A stretch of DNA of 64,000 nt from Anoplopoma fimbria (GCF_027596085.1 NC_072449.1:25332522-25396521); one strand, 5' to 3'; counted from the first letter of the stretch, positions 1-11,705 are shown. Made by a program: numbers and translations. Notes: generated from the sequence alone by a model not told the origin.

Positions 1-2479
1 GTATGACTAGCTAGTTGCCAATTGTCTCATTTGATTGTTTTGATTATCTTTTGTAAATTACCCTGAATTCATGATGAGTCATCAAACATTTGAAACTCTA
101 AAAGAAGCTGAAGATGTTCTGACTTTTGTTTCACTGGGACACCAAAGCCAATCTGTGGCTTCAAATGATGGTGCTCCTCAATGGCAGTATAAAAGCTGTC
201 ATTGTGGCAGATAGAAATTAACACCACTACCCAGCACCAATTAGCCAGGTCTGCAAAGAAAAAAAGAAAAATGATAAAAAGGAGAAGCAGATGATTCTAA
301 TCATAAGACCTTGAGGGAGGACAGTCAAAAAGGAAGTTACCTCTGATATTTGTTTACAATACCCGACAGTTATTATTCTACTTTTAAGTACTTTTTATTG
401 TTGCATTCACACACACAAAAAAAAAAATCAATATAAGAGAGCAGAGCTTTAGCTACCAGAACTAGTTGACTTGCTGACCTCAGTTTGAGTTGATGAATGA
501 AGCGATAACATCTCTTCCAAATTCTGGGTTCAAGGCAGCAGTGCTTTTACCTGCAGTACTTCCTAATATATTATTGAAATAACTGAGAAAACCCCCTTCT
601 TGAAATAGAGTTTATTGTCTGACTGTGCCTATTTCAATGGCATACATTTCTGTTTGTTGAGAAATTAGTCCTTGTGAAATTTGATGCAAAAACATAGTTT
701 TTTTTCTTTTGTTTGTTATAATAATACCTTTGGAGGATGTCAAACTAAGAATTTTCTAATGGTACATGTGGTGTCTTTAAACTCTGTTCTAGTCCTATTT
801 GTGTGTATGTGTTTTTTGATCACTTTAATTATTTTAATTTATACCGATACTTTATAATTTATACTTACTAAATTATACTACTAAATTCAAGTACCATATA
901 ATCTGTGCAGAGATGGCTTCATCAGCTCATCCAACTACATGTGATTATGATTAGTTGAAACCGAATTAAGCGCTTTTCATCTAAAGGGAGATTTGTTTGA
1001 CTTGCAGACATCTCATGTATAGTAAATTCATTCAAATCTTTCATCACATGAATCATTAGGGGTATTTTGTGTATTTTCCGGATGCTTTCGGCATGGAGGT
1101 CAGTAAGTCTTATTTTGAAGGACAACAGCATATTACATTCCATAACAGAAGCAATATTTTTTGGTAGATTTGCTCAGTAGCCTTTGTCTCTACAGCCCAT
1201 TTTGGCAGCAATGAGAGAATGTTGAGGTAGAAACTGAAGTTGATCATCTGAGTCTGAGGCCAACAGTTATCATGCGATCATGGTGAGACATTTAATTTGT
1301 GTTTACGATAGTTTTAGACTGGTACAATAACTGCACGACATACACTACAACTACAACTTGATTCAGGTCACATTTGAAATGTTTGATATGATTTCATAGT
1401 GAATTCATTAATAACTTTTGTCATTCTGACTAATTTTGAAATCATAACTACAGTAGAACCTTTATTTGGGTTTAACACTGTTAACTAGTCATTTGTGGAT
1501 AATAGTTTATATTTACTATACATGTCTGATGCTATTTCATATACCAATACAGTTTCTTATTTTTATGTGCACAAACCTTGGTTCTCAGAAATATTTCTAA
1601 TCATCTCAGGTTGGAAAATGACTGTATTGCATCATAATTTAACAATACTTATGATAGTTGTATTCAAGTCATCATTCTAAAGCTGTGCAGCATTATTAAG
1701 TTCTCTACATTTTAAATTCCATTAGTATAAATATATAAGTACAGTTATGTCACTGATAAAATAAAGTAATTTGTATGTCTGAGTAAAGTGTTTGTGTTTG
1801 GAAGTTCAGTGATATCAGTGAAACTGACCACAGATAAGGCCTTTGACCTCTTTCAAACATGTAAATATATTTTTTGCAGTCTGTCTTAGTTCAAAATATT
1901 GTACTTGTGCATGTGTGTTATTCCTGGCTATTCAAACGGTATGTCAACTCTACCCTATCAGGCCCTGAAACACTTCCTTTCCGTTATCCCGACCTTTACC
2001 TTGGCCAAAGCAAAGCCATTGTGTTCACTTTAACTCTGACACTAAAGGAGAACTCTGTCAAATCCAAAAGTTGTGCTTGTTGGGAAAATAAGTTAAAATT
2101 AACATTTTGGTTGTTAATGCTATTTCAGGAAATAATGTAATTGTTCAGCATTAGTGTGGTGGTGATTTACACCCTTTAAAAGCCGTTACAGTTCAATAAT
2201 TCACCTCTCAAGTGTCAGTCTCCATCAGCAGCCACCAACAGCTCCACTAGTTAAAACTCTCAACTTCCCTTTAACAATTAGCCTCATAAATGGGAAAGCA
2301 TCCTCCCATATGTGGGTGTTCTTCCTCAGATGTTAATTTGTTAACATCTATTCACAACTGTGTGTGTTTGTAGTGTCTACAAAGTGTGTATCAATAGTAT
2401 TTGATGCTGTGATAAAGCATTTTTAAATACAACTGCAACCACAACCCGTTTGTCAATGGTGGTTTTAGCCTTGTCTTGA
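1..2479. other. No recognisable gene; intron or intergenic DNA
   Basis: AT-rich sequence with only short, unrelated open frames and no exon-like open frame flanked by convincing splice sites. Because an exon at 4327 begins after a good acceptor, this stretch is probably an intron of the same upstream gene. That is inference from position only. Confidence 0.4.
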
Positions 2480-3400
2480 GTTGTATATGATGTACTTTAT
2501 TTCAAACAATGAAAAAAACAATAAATATAAATAATTAACGATGAACATAAGAAACATCATCTAGTACTACCCCTTTTTAATACTTATTGCTACTAATTCA
2601 ATCAATCAATCAATCGATAACATAAACTAACTCAACTCCCCAGCATCGACCCCAAAAATATACCAATATATTCCTCCTCATTAAACATAATCAACAAAAA
2701 CCCAATCAAGCATGAAGAAGAAGAAAAGACAAGAAGATCAATAACAAAAATATCAACATTTTATCCTTTATGTCCCTTTCCTCATGTACCTTGCAAAAAA
2801 TATATTTTTTGTACTGTGTCTGATATTTTTACTTTGTTTGATTTCCTCATTCAATCCATTCCTAGAAATCACCCCACAGGTTGATTTGCAGATACTTTTT
2901 AAAATTGGTGCAAACACAACATTGTTTCAAATTAAATTTTCTTCCTACGTTATAACCCCTTTCTCTGTCTAAGAACATTACTGTATTTTGCCACAAAGTT
3001 GATTATTCCTTGCTGCGTACATTGTTTGTGCAAGCTTAAATTCCACCAGATCCCTGAATTTCAATGCTTTTGACTTTAAAAACTGTTTTAAGTGTATTCC
3101 TGATATTTATTCCTGATATTTAACATATATAATTATCTTTTTGTAGTATGTGGGATGATAGCAGGATACTTTTGTAGGTGTGTCCCATACCTCCACACGG
3201 TGAATCAGATACGATGATACAAGTGGACAAAACAGAGTGTTTGCTGCTTCATGGTCCAGAATGTGGTTAGTTTTTCCAAGAAATGCAACAATCCTTGCCA
3301 ACTTGGCCCGCACATATTTTGTATGAGGTTTTCCAGCAGATTTTGTACTCTAATATTGCACCTAGAAATGTATTTTCATTTACTCTTTCAATAATAACTC
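2480..3400 (-). mobile_element. Decayed LINE, C-terminal end of reverse transcriptase ORF
   Basis: Read on the reverse strand, this segment gives interrupted pieces of the carboxy-terminal part of a fish LINE reverse transcriptase. Seen are a piece resembling the segment after the RT palm (VSSYLIHRVEVWDTPTK, about 3185-3235), then a stretch like MFLDRE, then KFNLKQCCVCTN, then a YKKYIFCKVHEE-like end. Several stop codons and frame changes separate them. The 3' end is near 2485-2515, where the reverse strand carries AATAAA-type signals. These blocks are known from jockey/CR1/Rex-like fish LINEs; the exact family cannot be fixed by eye. A dead, 5'-truncated copy. Confidence 0.6.
2597..2617. repeat. 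Short (ATCA)n microsatellite
   Basis: Four to five tandem copies of ATCA inside the 3' part of the decayed reverse-strand LINE. Confidence 0.6.
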
Positions 3401-3574
3401 CTACATACACACATACTTGTAAAGATGTAGGAACAGTTTAGAAGGTGCTTTTTATTCTTACTGGGTGAAAGTTTTTCATTTGTAAAAAGGACTCCTGCCT
3501 CAAGTGACATACAATCACTTCATTTTTCTGTATCATAGGATTGAGGTCATTCAGCCTCTGAAAAATGCTTTGTT

Positions 3575-3892
3575 ATGTCAGAGTGGGCGCTGCGCGGTGG
3601 TTTAGTGGCACTTTCACCTCACTGCCCGATCCCGGGTCGGGCGGCCCTTCTGTGTTAAGTTTGAATGTTCTCCCTGTGTCAGAGCGGCTTCCCTACATTT
3701 TCTCCAGCTTCCTTCAAAAGACATGACTCTAAATTGCCAGTAGGTGTGAATGTGAGCGTGGATGGATGACTCAATGTATCAGCCCTGCTATAGTCTGTGT
3801 CCTTCCCTCGTCCTATATCAGCTGGGATCTGCTCCAGCCCGAAGCACCCCCTGAATAGAATAAGTGGTTTGGATAATGTATGAATGTCAAAG
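3575..3892 (+). mobile_element. tRNA-derived SINE, diverged copy, with target-site duplication
   Basis: The body (about 3584-3883) matches, segment by segment, the better preserved copy at 17853-18220. Shared parts are a tRNA-like head (A-box-like GCGGTGGTTTAGTGG, degenerate B box around 3630), the 'ctgtgt...gtttgaatgttctccctgtgtcag' middle section, and the 'cagctgggatctgctccagcccg' section followed by 'gtggtttggataatg'. It is flanked by 9-bp near-direct repeats ATGTCAGAG (3575-3583) and ATGTCAAAG (3884-3892), read as the target-site duplication. The head is more decayed than in the second copy, so this insertion is probably older. Confidence 0.7.
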
Positions 3893-4326
3893 CGTTGCAT
3901 ATTAAAAAATAAACATCCACATGTCTTTTGATGTTTTTCTGAGAACAAAACTGGGCTGAATTTCTGCAGATTTGCTTTCTTGTTTCATTTTACCAGTGTG
4001 CTTTCATGTTCACTTCCTCTTCTACACACCTTTTTACAATGCTTGTCACTAGACATGCGTATGTTCCAGAGACGCATGTATGTTCTTTTTATTTATTTAC
4101 TTTCATAAGTTAAAATTGAGTATGCTTTTTTTCTGAGGACTCTACTGAAAAGTCCTGAGGAAACTGTCAGAAAAGCTGTGCAAAAATACTCATCGTAATT
4201 TTTCATGCTGTGGAATAAGAAACTGTTGATACAGTGTCTCCTTACAGTTCGCTGCTTCAAGAAAGCTTTATAGCTCGTTTTACTTTGATCTTAACAAGGA
4301 GGCCATTGTGTTTTTTTGTCTTCCAG

Positions 4327-5138
4327 GTGCCACCGGTTCAACAGGCAGCACCCATCGGAAGTCCACCTGCTTTTCCCGGCCCCATCCTGCTGTCCCCTAC
4401 ATCCATGCCTCCAGTAGGAGCTCCTTTCATCTCCACAGAGTTCGACCTGACAAAGTTGGCACCAGGTATGTGGATTTTTCAATCAGCACATAAAGGGGAG
4501 ATGTGAGTGCTTTCATGATTATTAAAAGTAACTTCTCTTTGAAGTTGATGATAATATGAACAGATCTGTGCTGCAGTGTTGTCACTGTTCTTGGCTTGAT
4601 GTAACTTCTTTAAACTTCTGCTGTCTGATCGTTTTTTCTTTTGTGCTGCCACAATTCTTAACTCCAACTGGAGAATTAAAAAAAAAAAACATATCTTTTC
4701 CTCTTTGAAGCAGGTAGTATGAAACCTCCAGAGGAGTCCACCAAGGATCCTAAAGGAGACCCGGGCACACCCTCAGATCTTGGCATCGACAACCACCTGG
4801 GATCTCCCGTAGCACCGGTGATGACCCAGCCAGGACCAGGAGTTATGCAGGGTCCCAGACTGGGTATGCCACCTCTGCAGCCTCCTCCCGGCATGCCAAA
4901 TCCTCACCTACCTCCGTTCCTCTCACCTCCAAACATGCCACACATGCAAATGATGCCCGGAGGACCCATGTTTCCACCAGATAGATTCAGAATGCCTATG
5001 CCCTTCCCTCCTCGCGGCCCTCCTTTTCATCGACATCCTTCCATGGGACCGGACGGCATGCATGACAGAGAAGGGAGGCATTTCAGAAATGGGAGAGCAG
5101 GGTTTGGGTGCCCACCCTTCCAGAGAGGGAGGTGGTAG
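4327..5138 (+). CDS. 3' end of a scaf4-like gene (last two coding exons)
   Basis: Two exons splice in frame. The first is 4327-4465, acceptor tcttccag, donor AG|gtatgt, ending in phase 1. The second is 4714-5138, acceptor gaagcag, with stop TAG at 5136. The junction makes a glycine codon, and the joined tail is about 187 residues. It is rich in Pro, Met and Gly, contains FDLTKLAPG, and ends in an Arg/Gly/Phe-rich stretch closing with PPFQRGRW. No catalytic motif is visible. SCAF4, an RNA polymerase II CTD-binding splicing and termination factor, has a low-complexity Pro-rich C-terminal part and lies next to TIAM1 in human, which is the main reason for the call. The CTD-interacting and RRM domains would lie upstream of the window. 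Another Pro-rich nuclear RNA-binding protein is possible. Confidence 0.55.
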
Positions 5139-5790
5139 AGGTAGGGTGAATGAAGGACATGAGGGGAGAGGAGGCTGAATCACTGTGACAGATAAGTATC
5201 AAGACATCTGGTTCAACAAGAACTTCTGTGAATAATTAAGGATGCATAAGCTTGTGTTTGGACTTTCTTTTTTACCACCAGAACATTTTCTTACTGTCAC
5301 ATAAACAAGGAAAAACAGGACACGGTGTTCTGAATGTGATCCATGCACCTTCAAATTCACCAGAGAAAAGACTCTTTGCTGTAAATACTGTATGTGCTCG
5401 TAGCTGTTTGCTATCTTTTTGTATATTTGAAGCTGTGTAGTTTATGCTGAAGTCTAATTTTAGTAAATGGAGGGAAAAACAAAGGCAAAGTCTGTATTTT
5501 TGAGCTTATTCCCTCACCATAGTTATTGTGTATGGAAGAAGACTGAAAATCTACTCACTTTTTTGGTATTTAGGTTTTAGCAAAATGCCTTTGTAACACA
5601 CTAATGTTTAATTATTCAGTTGAAAAGTTTGATTTCATTTGTAGGAGAAGATTTCATGTCCTGCCAGCAGAGGGTAGAGTAAACCCTGTTACCATGGCCA
5701 ACCTCTGTTGTACATTAAGGTCACACCTTGAAGGATCATGTGCAGTGAATATTAAAAAGGGGTACAATTTGATCTGGTGGTTTTATTTGT
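5139..5790 (+). other. 3' UTR and probable poly(A) site of the scaf4-like gene
   Basis: Noncoding AT-rich sequence after the stop codon. An ATTAAA hexamer at 5751-5756 is followed within 15-40 bases by a T/G-rich run (tctggtggttttatttgtgttg), the usual arrangement of cleavage signals. The exact cleavage position is inferred. Confidence 0.5.
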
Positions 5791-6116
5791 GTTGATCAAA
5801 CTGACATGTTTGACCTCTTTTCTCAAAAAAAACGAGACTGGGTTGATAAAAAAAGCCCTGCATGTGAATTTTCAATCAACTTAACATGACTTTGCAAACG
5901 GCTATTGCGAATCCTCTGTGAAACATACAGCTATACACAATTTGTAATATACAATTTACCTACCTACCTATCATCCCATAATAAACCATAGTTATTTATC
6001 CTGATAATGATAGGCTTTGGCTTGCAATAGCTGTCTCACCATTATATCTTTGTTTTTTTTTAACAGTTTAAACTGAAGTCAGTGCAGCCTTTTAGTCTCC
6101 ATCACATTTCTTGTTG

Positions 6117-6180
6117 CATAGAAATAATTTCCCCATTGTGGGACTAATAAAGGATTGATTATTATTATTATTATTATTAT
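6117..6180 (+). repeat. Fish LINE/SINE 3' tail fragment with (ATT)n
   Basis: The motif TTTCCCCATTGTGGGACTAA followed by TAAAGGATTG and an (ATT)n tail is the 3' end of a common fish non-LTR element. Fragments of the same tail, in both orientations, occur near 20970, 26560, 32660 and 58760. Confidence 0.6.
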
Positions 6181-6299
6181 ACAATTTGCTTCACACTGAT
6201 GAAAAAGCAACTTGAGTGTGCAGGACAATGTGATGCCTGACTGCACCAAAACCCATTTAAATGATGGGGTTCAGGTTAAAGAAACCAGATTATTTCCAA

Positions 6300-6800
6300 A
6301 CTAAACCCCTCTACAGCTACAGTGCATTTCACACCGTCATTGAACGCCGATTCGAGGTGAACCGCAGCTGATTGGCTCTCAGGATAAATAAGTGGCGTTC
6401 TCGGGATCCACTTGCACACCGTCTCCAAGGACCCCCGCCCCTCGCAGCGGTGTGGGAACAACACGCATGGTCTGTGGACGGGCAGACCTTGGACGGACGG
6501 CAGGACTCAGAGACGTGGATGGGCAACATGGGAAACATGAAGATTTCAATGTCAGAACGGAGGCGGTCTGACCCCGACGGAGGCTGTGAAAGGTATTTAA
6601 GGAGACCGGTAGACATGCTGCCTTAATCATGACAAGGGTAATAAGCTCGATGTCCGATCATGTTTCCGCATGGTCCTAGTGCCGTTTTTTTCCACGCATG
6701 GCCGCGTCACTCAATCATACAAGTTTTATCAGGTGTGACAGATACTGCCGCACTGGAGCGGGCCGGTGGGAAAGGCCGACAAGATGCGTTTTTCTTGCAC
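6300..6800 (+). promoter_or_regulatory. CpG-rich block with promoter-like elements; candidate tiam1 upstream promoter and 5' exon
   Basis: This block is clearly richer in G+C and CpG than its surroundings. It holds an inverted CCAAT box (ATTGG, 6371-6375), a TATA-like ATAAATA (6384-6390), and then about 200 bases of CpG-rich sequence ending at a possible splice donor (gaaag|gtattt, about 6591). It lies between the scaf4-like 3' end and the tiam1 coding exons on the tiam1 strand, so it may be a distal first exon of tiam1. The 84-codon open frame across it has no recognised homology. Spacing of the CCAAT and TATA-like elements is tighter than usual. Function is inferred. Confidence 0.4.
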
Positions 6801-7448
6801 GGTGTGTGTTGCGCATCTTGAGCGGATTCATTCATTCAGGCTAAAAAAAACACATCCACGTAGCCTTGCATGACGGTGGACATAGGCTGGAGCAGTGTAA
6901 CGTGTATCTTCGGACATTTCCATTTTTTTATCCCAGTACGTGAATGCGCATCCTGCACAGCAGCTCCACTATCAATTATAACGGATTTCTTTCAGCAATA
7001 GGATGTTGGTTTAACAAGACATGCAGTGAAACAGGCAAGGCAACCTGTCCGCCTTAATACCTTTTATTTATTTTTTTTAGAGGTGTTATTGATAAAATAA
7101 AAAAAATAAAATAAAAAAGCCGGGTATGGCCTCAGTGCGGTAAATTGTTGCATGAAGCAGAGTCGTTGCATCTCTGCCTACATTTGCATCCAAGCTGTTG
7201 CTGCTGTACATTTACGCATTGCTTTGGCAAACATGTGCAGGTGACTCGACAGCTCATTCGTGCAGATGCTCCACTCCAGTGACCTGATGGTGTCAAGTTA
7301 AGTTGCAGCGTCACTGCCATAGTCTGCTGCTGAAGGTGGTGTCTCCCAGTCGTGTTTCTGTGTGCTGGCTGTGATGAGCATAACAGGTGATTATTGTACA
7401 GAGGTGACTGAGCAAATGCTAGTTTGTTGTGCTGCAACAGATTTCAAT

Positions 7449-7486
7449 CATTTCAATAAATGTTAATACAAACATTTATTGAAATG
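7449..7486. repeat. Perfect inverted repeat, 16-bp arms, 6-nt loop
   Basis: Left arm CATTTCAATAAATGTT (7449-7464), loop AATACA, right arm AACATTTATTGAAATG (7471-7486). The arms are exact reverse complements. No gene lies around it. Confidence 0.9.
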
Positions 7487-7499
7487 TTTGTCTTAAGGG

Positions 7500-9725
7500 T
7501 TTTAAAACTGAACAGCAATGTGCTGCAGCATCTTGTGTTTTTAGTGTTGTTAATATACCCGGTTTTTTTTGTGTGTTTAGTGTTTGCTGTCACTGTGTTT
7601 TCTGCAATTGGAATATTGCTGCCAAGAGGAATATTGTTTTTCTACAACAACAACAAAAAAATCTCACCACTGGGAGCAAAAGGTGCATTTTATTTATTTT
7701 TTCTCAGTCAGCAGCTTGTATTCAGCTTGAGTCTAATATGACCCGACTGCTCCATAAACAGGGGATGGTGAATGCATGGAAAACCAGAGGAATGCTAGTA
7801 TCTTAACTGCTACACCAAGGAGCAATTAACAGCTACAAAAGTCTTTCAGTGATGGATGTTTAAGTATCAATTTGACCTACAGGGAAATGTAACAGAGCAA
7901 TTATCTGTTTTTAAAAAGGTAGTTGTGGCATCATCATAATCTATCTTTTGAGGATTAAACAAATCACCTGTGGCCTTAAAGAGATTGCTTTAGAGAGCAG
8001 TGGCTTGGATTCATGTAGGTAATGATGGTTCTAACACCCATAGAACCCCTTGAACCACTCCTTCAGCTTATTCCTTCACTGTCTGTCGATGGGCCCAGTG
8101 TGATCCAGCAATATAATCCGGCTAAATGTATTGCTTCTGTCCTCTACAAGAACATTTCATAAATTGTAAGCATCCTAGTTTTCTTTTGTTGTCCGAGTAG
8201 TATTGACCATTCAAGCTCGCGCAGTCTTGGTTGAATTCAAGGAAACAGTCCTTGTGGAGAGCGATGATGATGATGATATAGCTTTTTTTGTTTTTCAAAA
8301 ATCGCTTGTAAAATCGCTACTTGTGAAACAATTCGTACGTACACGTCCTCTCTCAGCTCCAACTTCAGTCTTGGATCTAAAGTTGCTAATTGGACTTTAC
8401 ACAATGAGCAGCGCACAGAAAAAGAAGTCTTGGCCTGGATATATGCCGGAACCCCACAAATGTAGCCTATTGCTCCCAGAGCCTTATCCGCCATCAGACC
8501 GATAGCCAATGGGTACAGATATTGCATCCAATTAAACAAAACCAAGTGAGAAATGTAAGACAATTGCAGTATTATACTTTTTCAACTATATATACATATA
8601 ACTGAGGAATGTAACTGCTTCCTGAGCTGGATTTAGTCACTTCCTTTAGTGTTTGATTGCATTTCCTCTCTGTTGTGTTTTTATTTCTATTTAAACTGTA
8701 ACTGGTGTGCTGTTTCAGCCAGATCTCCTTCGCAAAAAAGATTTGAATTGCGATGGACTCCCTGGTTAGATAAAGGTTAAATTAGATAATATAACTTTTT
8801 TATGTAGTTTGATAAAATAGCATGAAAATAAACAGTAGAGTTGTGAAATTACATTGTTGACCTTGATTAAGTGGCTTTGAAATGAATATTGGAAATGAAT
8901 AGGGAAAGTAATTTGTATGTTAATGTGATTGTTTCCGTGTTAGATAACGCTGGTCACAATGGTTTCCAATGATGAAAAGATTTCAAATCCGAAGACTATA
9001 TTGCCATGTTCAGACTGAATCAACAGTTGCAGCCTCCTAACTTTTAGTAGAGAACTTTGTAGTACAAATGGCTTAATTCTACTCTTTAGCCGTCAAAAAA
9101 AAAATCATTGTTTTCGTGATAACTTTCCAGAACAGCTGGGTTGCGTTTCGGAATTTGATAGTTTTCAAGCTTATGAACTTATTACTCAAATTGGTCTAAT
9201 TATTTTCCCACCACTGCCTGAAATAACAAGAAACAATAGCAACGCTGGCCTTAGTATTGATTTAACTACTTTTTTTCAGTTTGATTGTCTGCTAATTTGC
9301 CTTTCCTCTATTGATCTCTCCAGTCATTGTTTTGTCAAATCATGTATTAAACATTTTACAGTCAGTGTTTTGAACTCAAAAAGATGAGAATAGTGGGAGA
9401 TTAATCATTTTAAGATTTGGTCCGTTATTTTGGGCACAAGTTGTTTTTGGTGATTGACCTAAAAGTTATCCAAGTCCCAAGTTGTACTTCGGTGTGTGTG
9501 TTGGAGCCATGGGCAGAAAACAACCACACTGTGGAGCATCCAGCAGAATGGTTTTAGTGTTTGCTGTTGTGACCTCAGGGTGGTAACCTGAGCTCACCTG
9601 TGTGACATACCTGCACAGAGACCTCACCCTCTGTCTTTCTTTGTGTGGTCAAGTTGAAACTAGTTTTGCTCCCCCTCTGGCTTGTGTCCACACTCTTTAA
9701 CTCTATATCTCAATAGATCTCAAAT
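7500..9725. other. No recognisable gene
   Basis: Noncoding by appearance. A 100-codon frame near 8203 has no recognisable domain, no splice context and an acidic run from a (GAT)n-like repeat. I could not assign any repeat family. Confidence 0.4.
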
Positions 9726-9761
9726 GCTAGTCGCTACACTTCAGGCAGTGTAGCGACTAGC
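9726..9761. repeat. Perfect inverted repeat, 15-bp arms, 6-nt loop
   Basis: Left arm GCTAGTCGCTACACT (9726-9740), loop TCAGGC, right arm AGTGTAGCGACTAGC (9747-9761). The arms are exact reverse complements and more GC-rich than the flanks, so the stem would be stable as RNA or as extruded DNA. Confidence 0.92.
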
Positions 9762-10689
9762 GCAGCCACACGTGGCAGAATGTCTACACATTCATATGTT
9801 AATTTGTTGGCTTTTTATATAATCCATGTCTTTGTTCTTCATGCGCATATTGCCATGTACCACCACAGATGATTTCTTGAAATGCGCATAATTTAACCCT
9901 GATAAGTGCTCTTTGTGAATTATTCATTTCCGTCCCACTTGCACATAACTCTTCATGTCTTTTCGAAGTGATGCAAAATAAATAGTGAAGACAGTATTGT
10001 GTTGTGATTAATGCCAAGTGACTAATGACCGAGTGTAGTGTAATAACGGAAAATTAGTAATTCTAAAACAAAGTCCCTACTGCCTTCTGTATTATTATTA
10101 TTATTATTACTAACAAATGTTTTGAATTTTGTAAAAATAAATATTTTATTCTTAATGCCAGTGTTTTTTTTTTACATGAAGTTGGATTTCTTTAACTAAT
10201 AACTTTGTTTATTAATTGATCCATGTGTTTGAAATAATCAACAAATAAGAAGAGGAGGTGGGTTGTGGGAAAATTAAGTACAAAAGTTAAGACACACCCA
10301 CAAAGCTGGAAATCTTTCCTACCAGCTAACGTGTGTATGACTTGTAAGTGACTGATCATATGTATTACAGTGAGCATACTGAGATGTGCTAAAGCCTCAG
10401 TGCCCAGCAGAAAAATACCTTCTTTATAGTGATAAATACGAGATTCTGAGCATTTCAATTGCCTCTCAACGCAACAACAACCGGCCTAGCGTGTCAACAA
10501 GGAACTGAGAAACTTGGATTAGAACACACACAGAGGGAGAGCATAATTAATTCTCTGCTAAGGTAGAAATTTTATATAAATCATATTATAGGATTTTATT
10601 AAAAGAGTCATAGTTTAATATGTTAGTATGTCGTAAAAAGTCATAGCATGGTATTTTGGAAATAAAATAAGCTAAAATCATATAAGTCA

Positions 10690-10727
10690 TATATTTATGA
10701 CAAAACATCCGTTTTGTCATAAATATA
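10690..10727. repeat. Perfect inverted repeat, 17-bp arms, 4-nt loop
   Basis: Left arm TATATTTATGACAAAAC (10690-10706), loop ATCC, right arm GTTTTGTCATAAATATA (10711-10727). The arms are exact reverse complements. It sits exactly where the minisatellite gives way to the first embedded dispersed repeat. Confidence 0.9.
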
Positions 10728-11440
10728 ATCTCCTATGGGATGAAGCTGACCCTAAGCCAGGTGATGTGGACGCTGGATGGCAGCAGTCAGAACAGTTTAG
10801 AGCTATAGCAGTTGTGGTCCCTGATAACCCTGACTGCCTTCTTCCTACATCACTGGGTGTAGAGGTTCTCCATGGAAAGCAGCTTTGTCCTGACGATATT
10901 CTGCTCATCAGTTATCGCCAGCCTCTATAGAGCCTTACGGTTGAGCATGGTGCAACTGCCATACAAGGCAGTGTGTCATAGTATAGAATGTTATGGAAAA
11001 TGTCACAGAAAAGTCGGAGCATTGTATGTTGTAAAAATAAAGTAATTGTATGGTATGCAATAAGAAAAAATCCATGTATATGTATACACAGAGATGTATA
11101 CAGCTTATGAAAAAGTAAGTACATAAGGGTAAAGAGACAGTTTAAAGGTTAAGGGACAACAGTGATGACCTCAAAAGGTAAAAATCCTAATGTTCTATGG
11201 AATAGAGCTGTCCCTGAGCTAGGTGGTGCAATCTGTGATGCTGCACTAACAATTGCTGGACCGCAGAACGGTTTGTAGCTAGGTTGGTTAGAGTTGCTGA
11301 TAATACTGATGGCCTTCTTCCAACACCACTGGGTGTAGAGGTACAACATGGATGGCAGCACTTTACAGATGTTGCTGATGAGAAGTTTTTATCACCATCT
11401 GTAGTACCTTGTCTTTGAGGGCATTGCAACTGACTTATAA
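10728..11440. repeat. Two diverged direct copies of a dispersed repeat (about 10728-10960 and 11165-11440)
   Basis: Both copies share, in order, 'gctg(t)ccct(g)ag', 'gatgg...gccttcttcc', 'cac/atcactgggtgtagaggt', 'catgga...gcag' and a final 'gcaactgccata/gcaactgactta...gtgtgtcatagtat'. They recall a widespread fish repeat of probable LINE origin, but the family is not certain. They are spaced about 440 bp apart within the minisatellite field. Confidence 0.55.
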
Positions 11441-11705
11441 AGCTGTGTGTCATAGTATATTATGCCATAAAATGTCACAAAACAGTAGTATAGTATTAGT
11501 AGTATCATAGTATAGTTTGTCAAAACAAATGTAAAAAAGATGGTATAATGTATCAAAAAAAAGTCACATAGAAATCATAGTATTGTATTTTGGGAAAAAA
11601 GCCACAAAAAGTCATAGTATGGTATGTCAAACGTCATAAAATAATATGTCGAAAAAAGGCACGAAAGAGTTATAGTATAGAATGTCAAAAAATTATAAAA
11701 AAGGA

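Larger units (their letters stand above)
10575..11705. repeat. Degenerate AT-rich minisatellite, left part, with embedded older repeats
   Basis: Loose tandem copies of a roughly 25-30-bp unit whose core reads AGTCATAGTATAGTATGTC followed by an A-run. Copies are seen at about 10600-10690, 10975-11110 and 11450-11705. Two diverged copies of a GC-richer dispersed repeat (about 10728-10960 and 11165-11440) interrupt it. The array resumes on the far side of the RTE element at 14126. Confidence 0.75.

Noticed and set aside
6372..6630. 84-codon + strand frame and overlapping - strand frames
   Set aside because: No recognisable domain. Open frames on both strands are expected in GC-rich promoter-like DNA.
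8203..8563. 100- and 108-codon frames on opposite strands
   Set aside because: Mutually overlapping, no family resemblance, no splice context, and an acidic or His run from a simple repeat.
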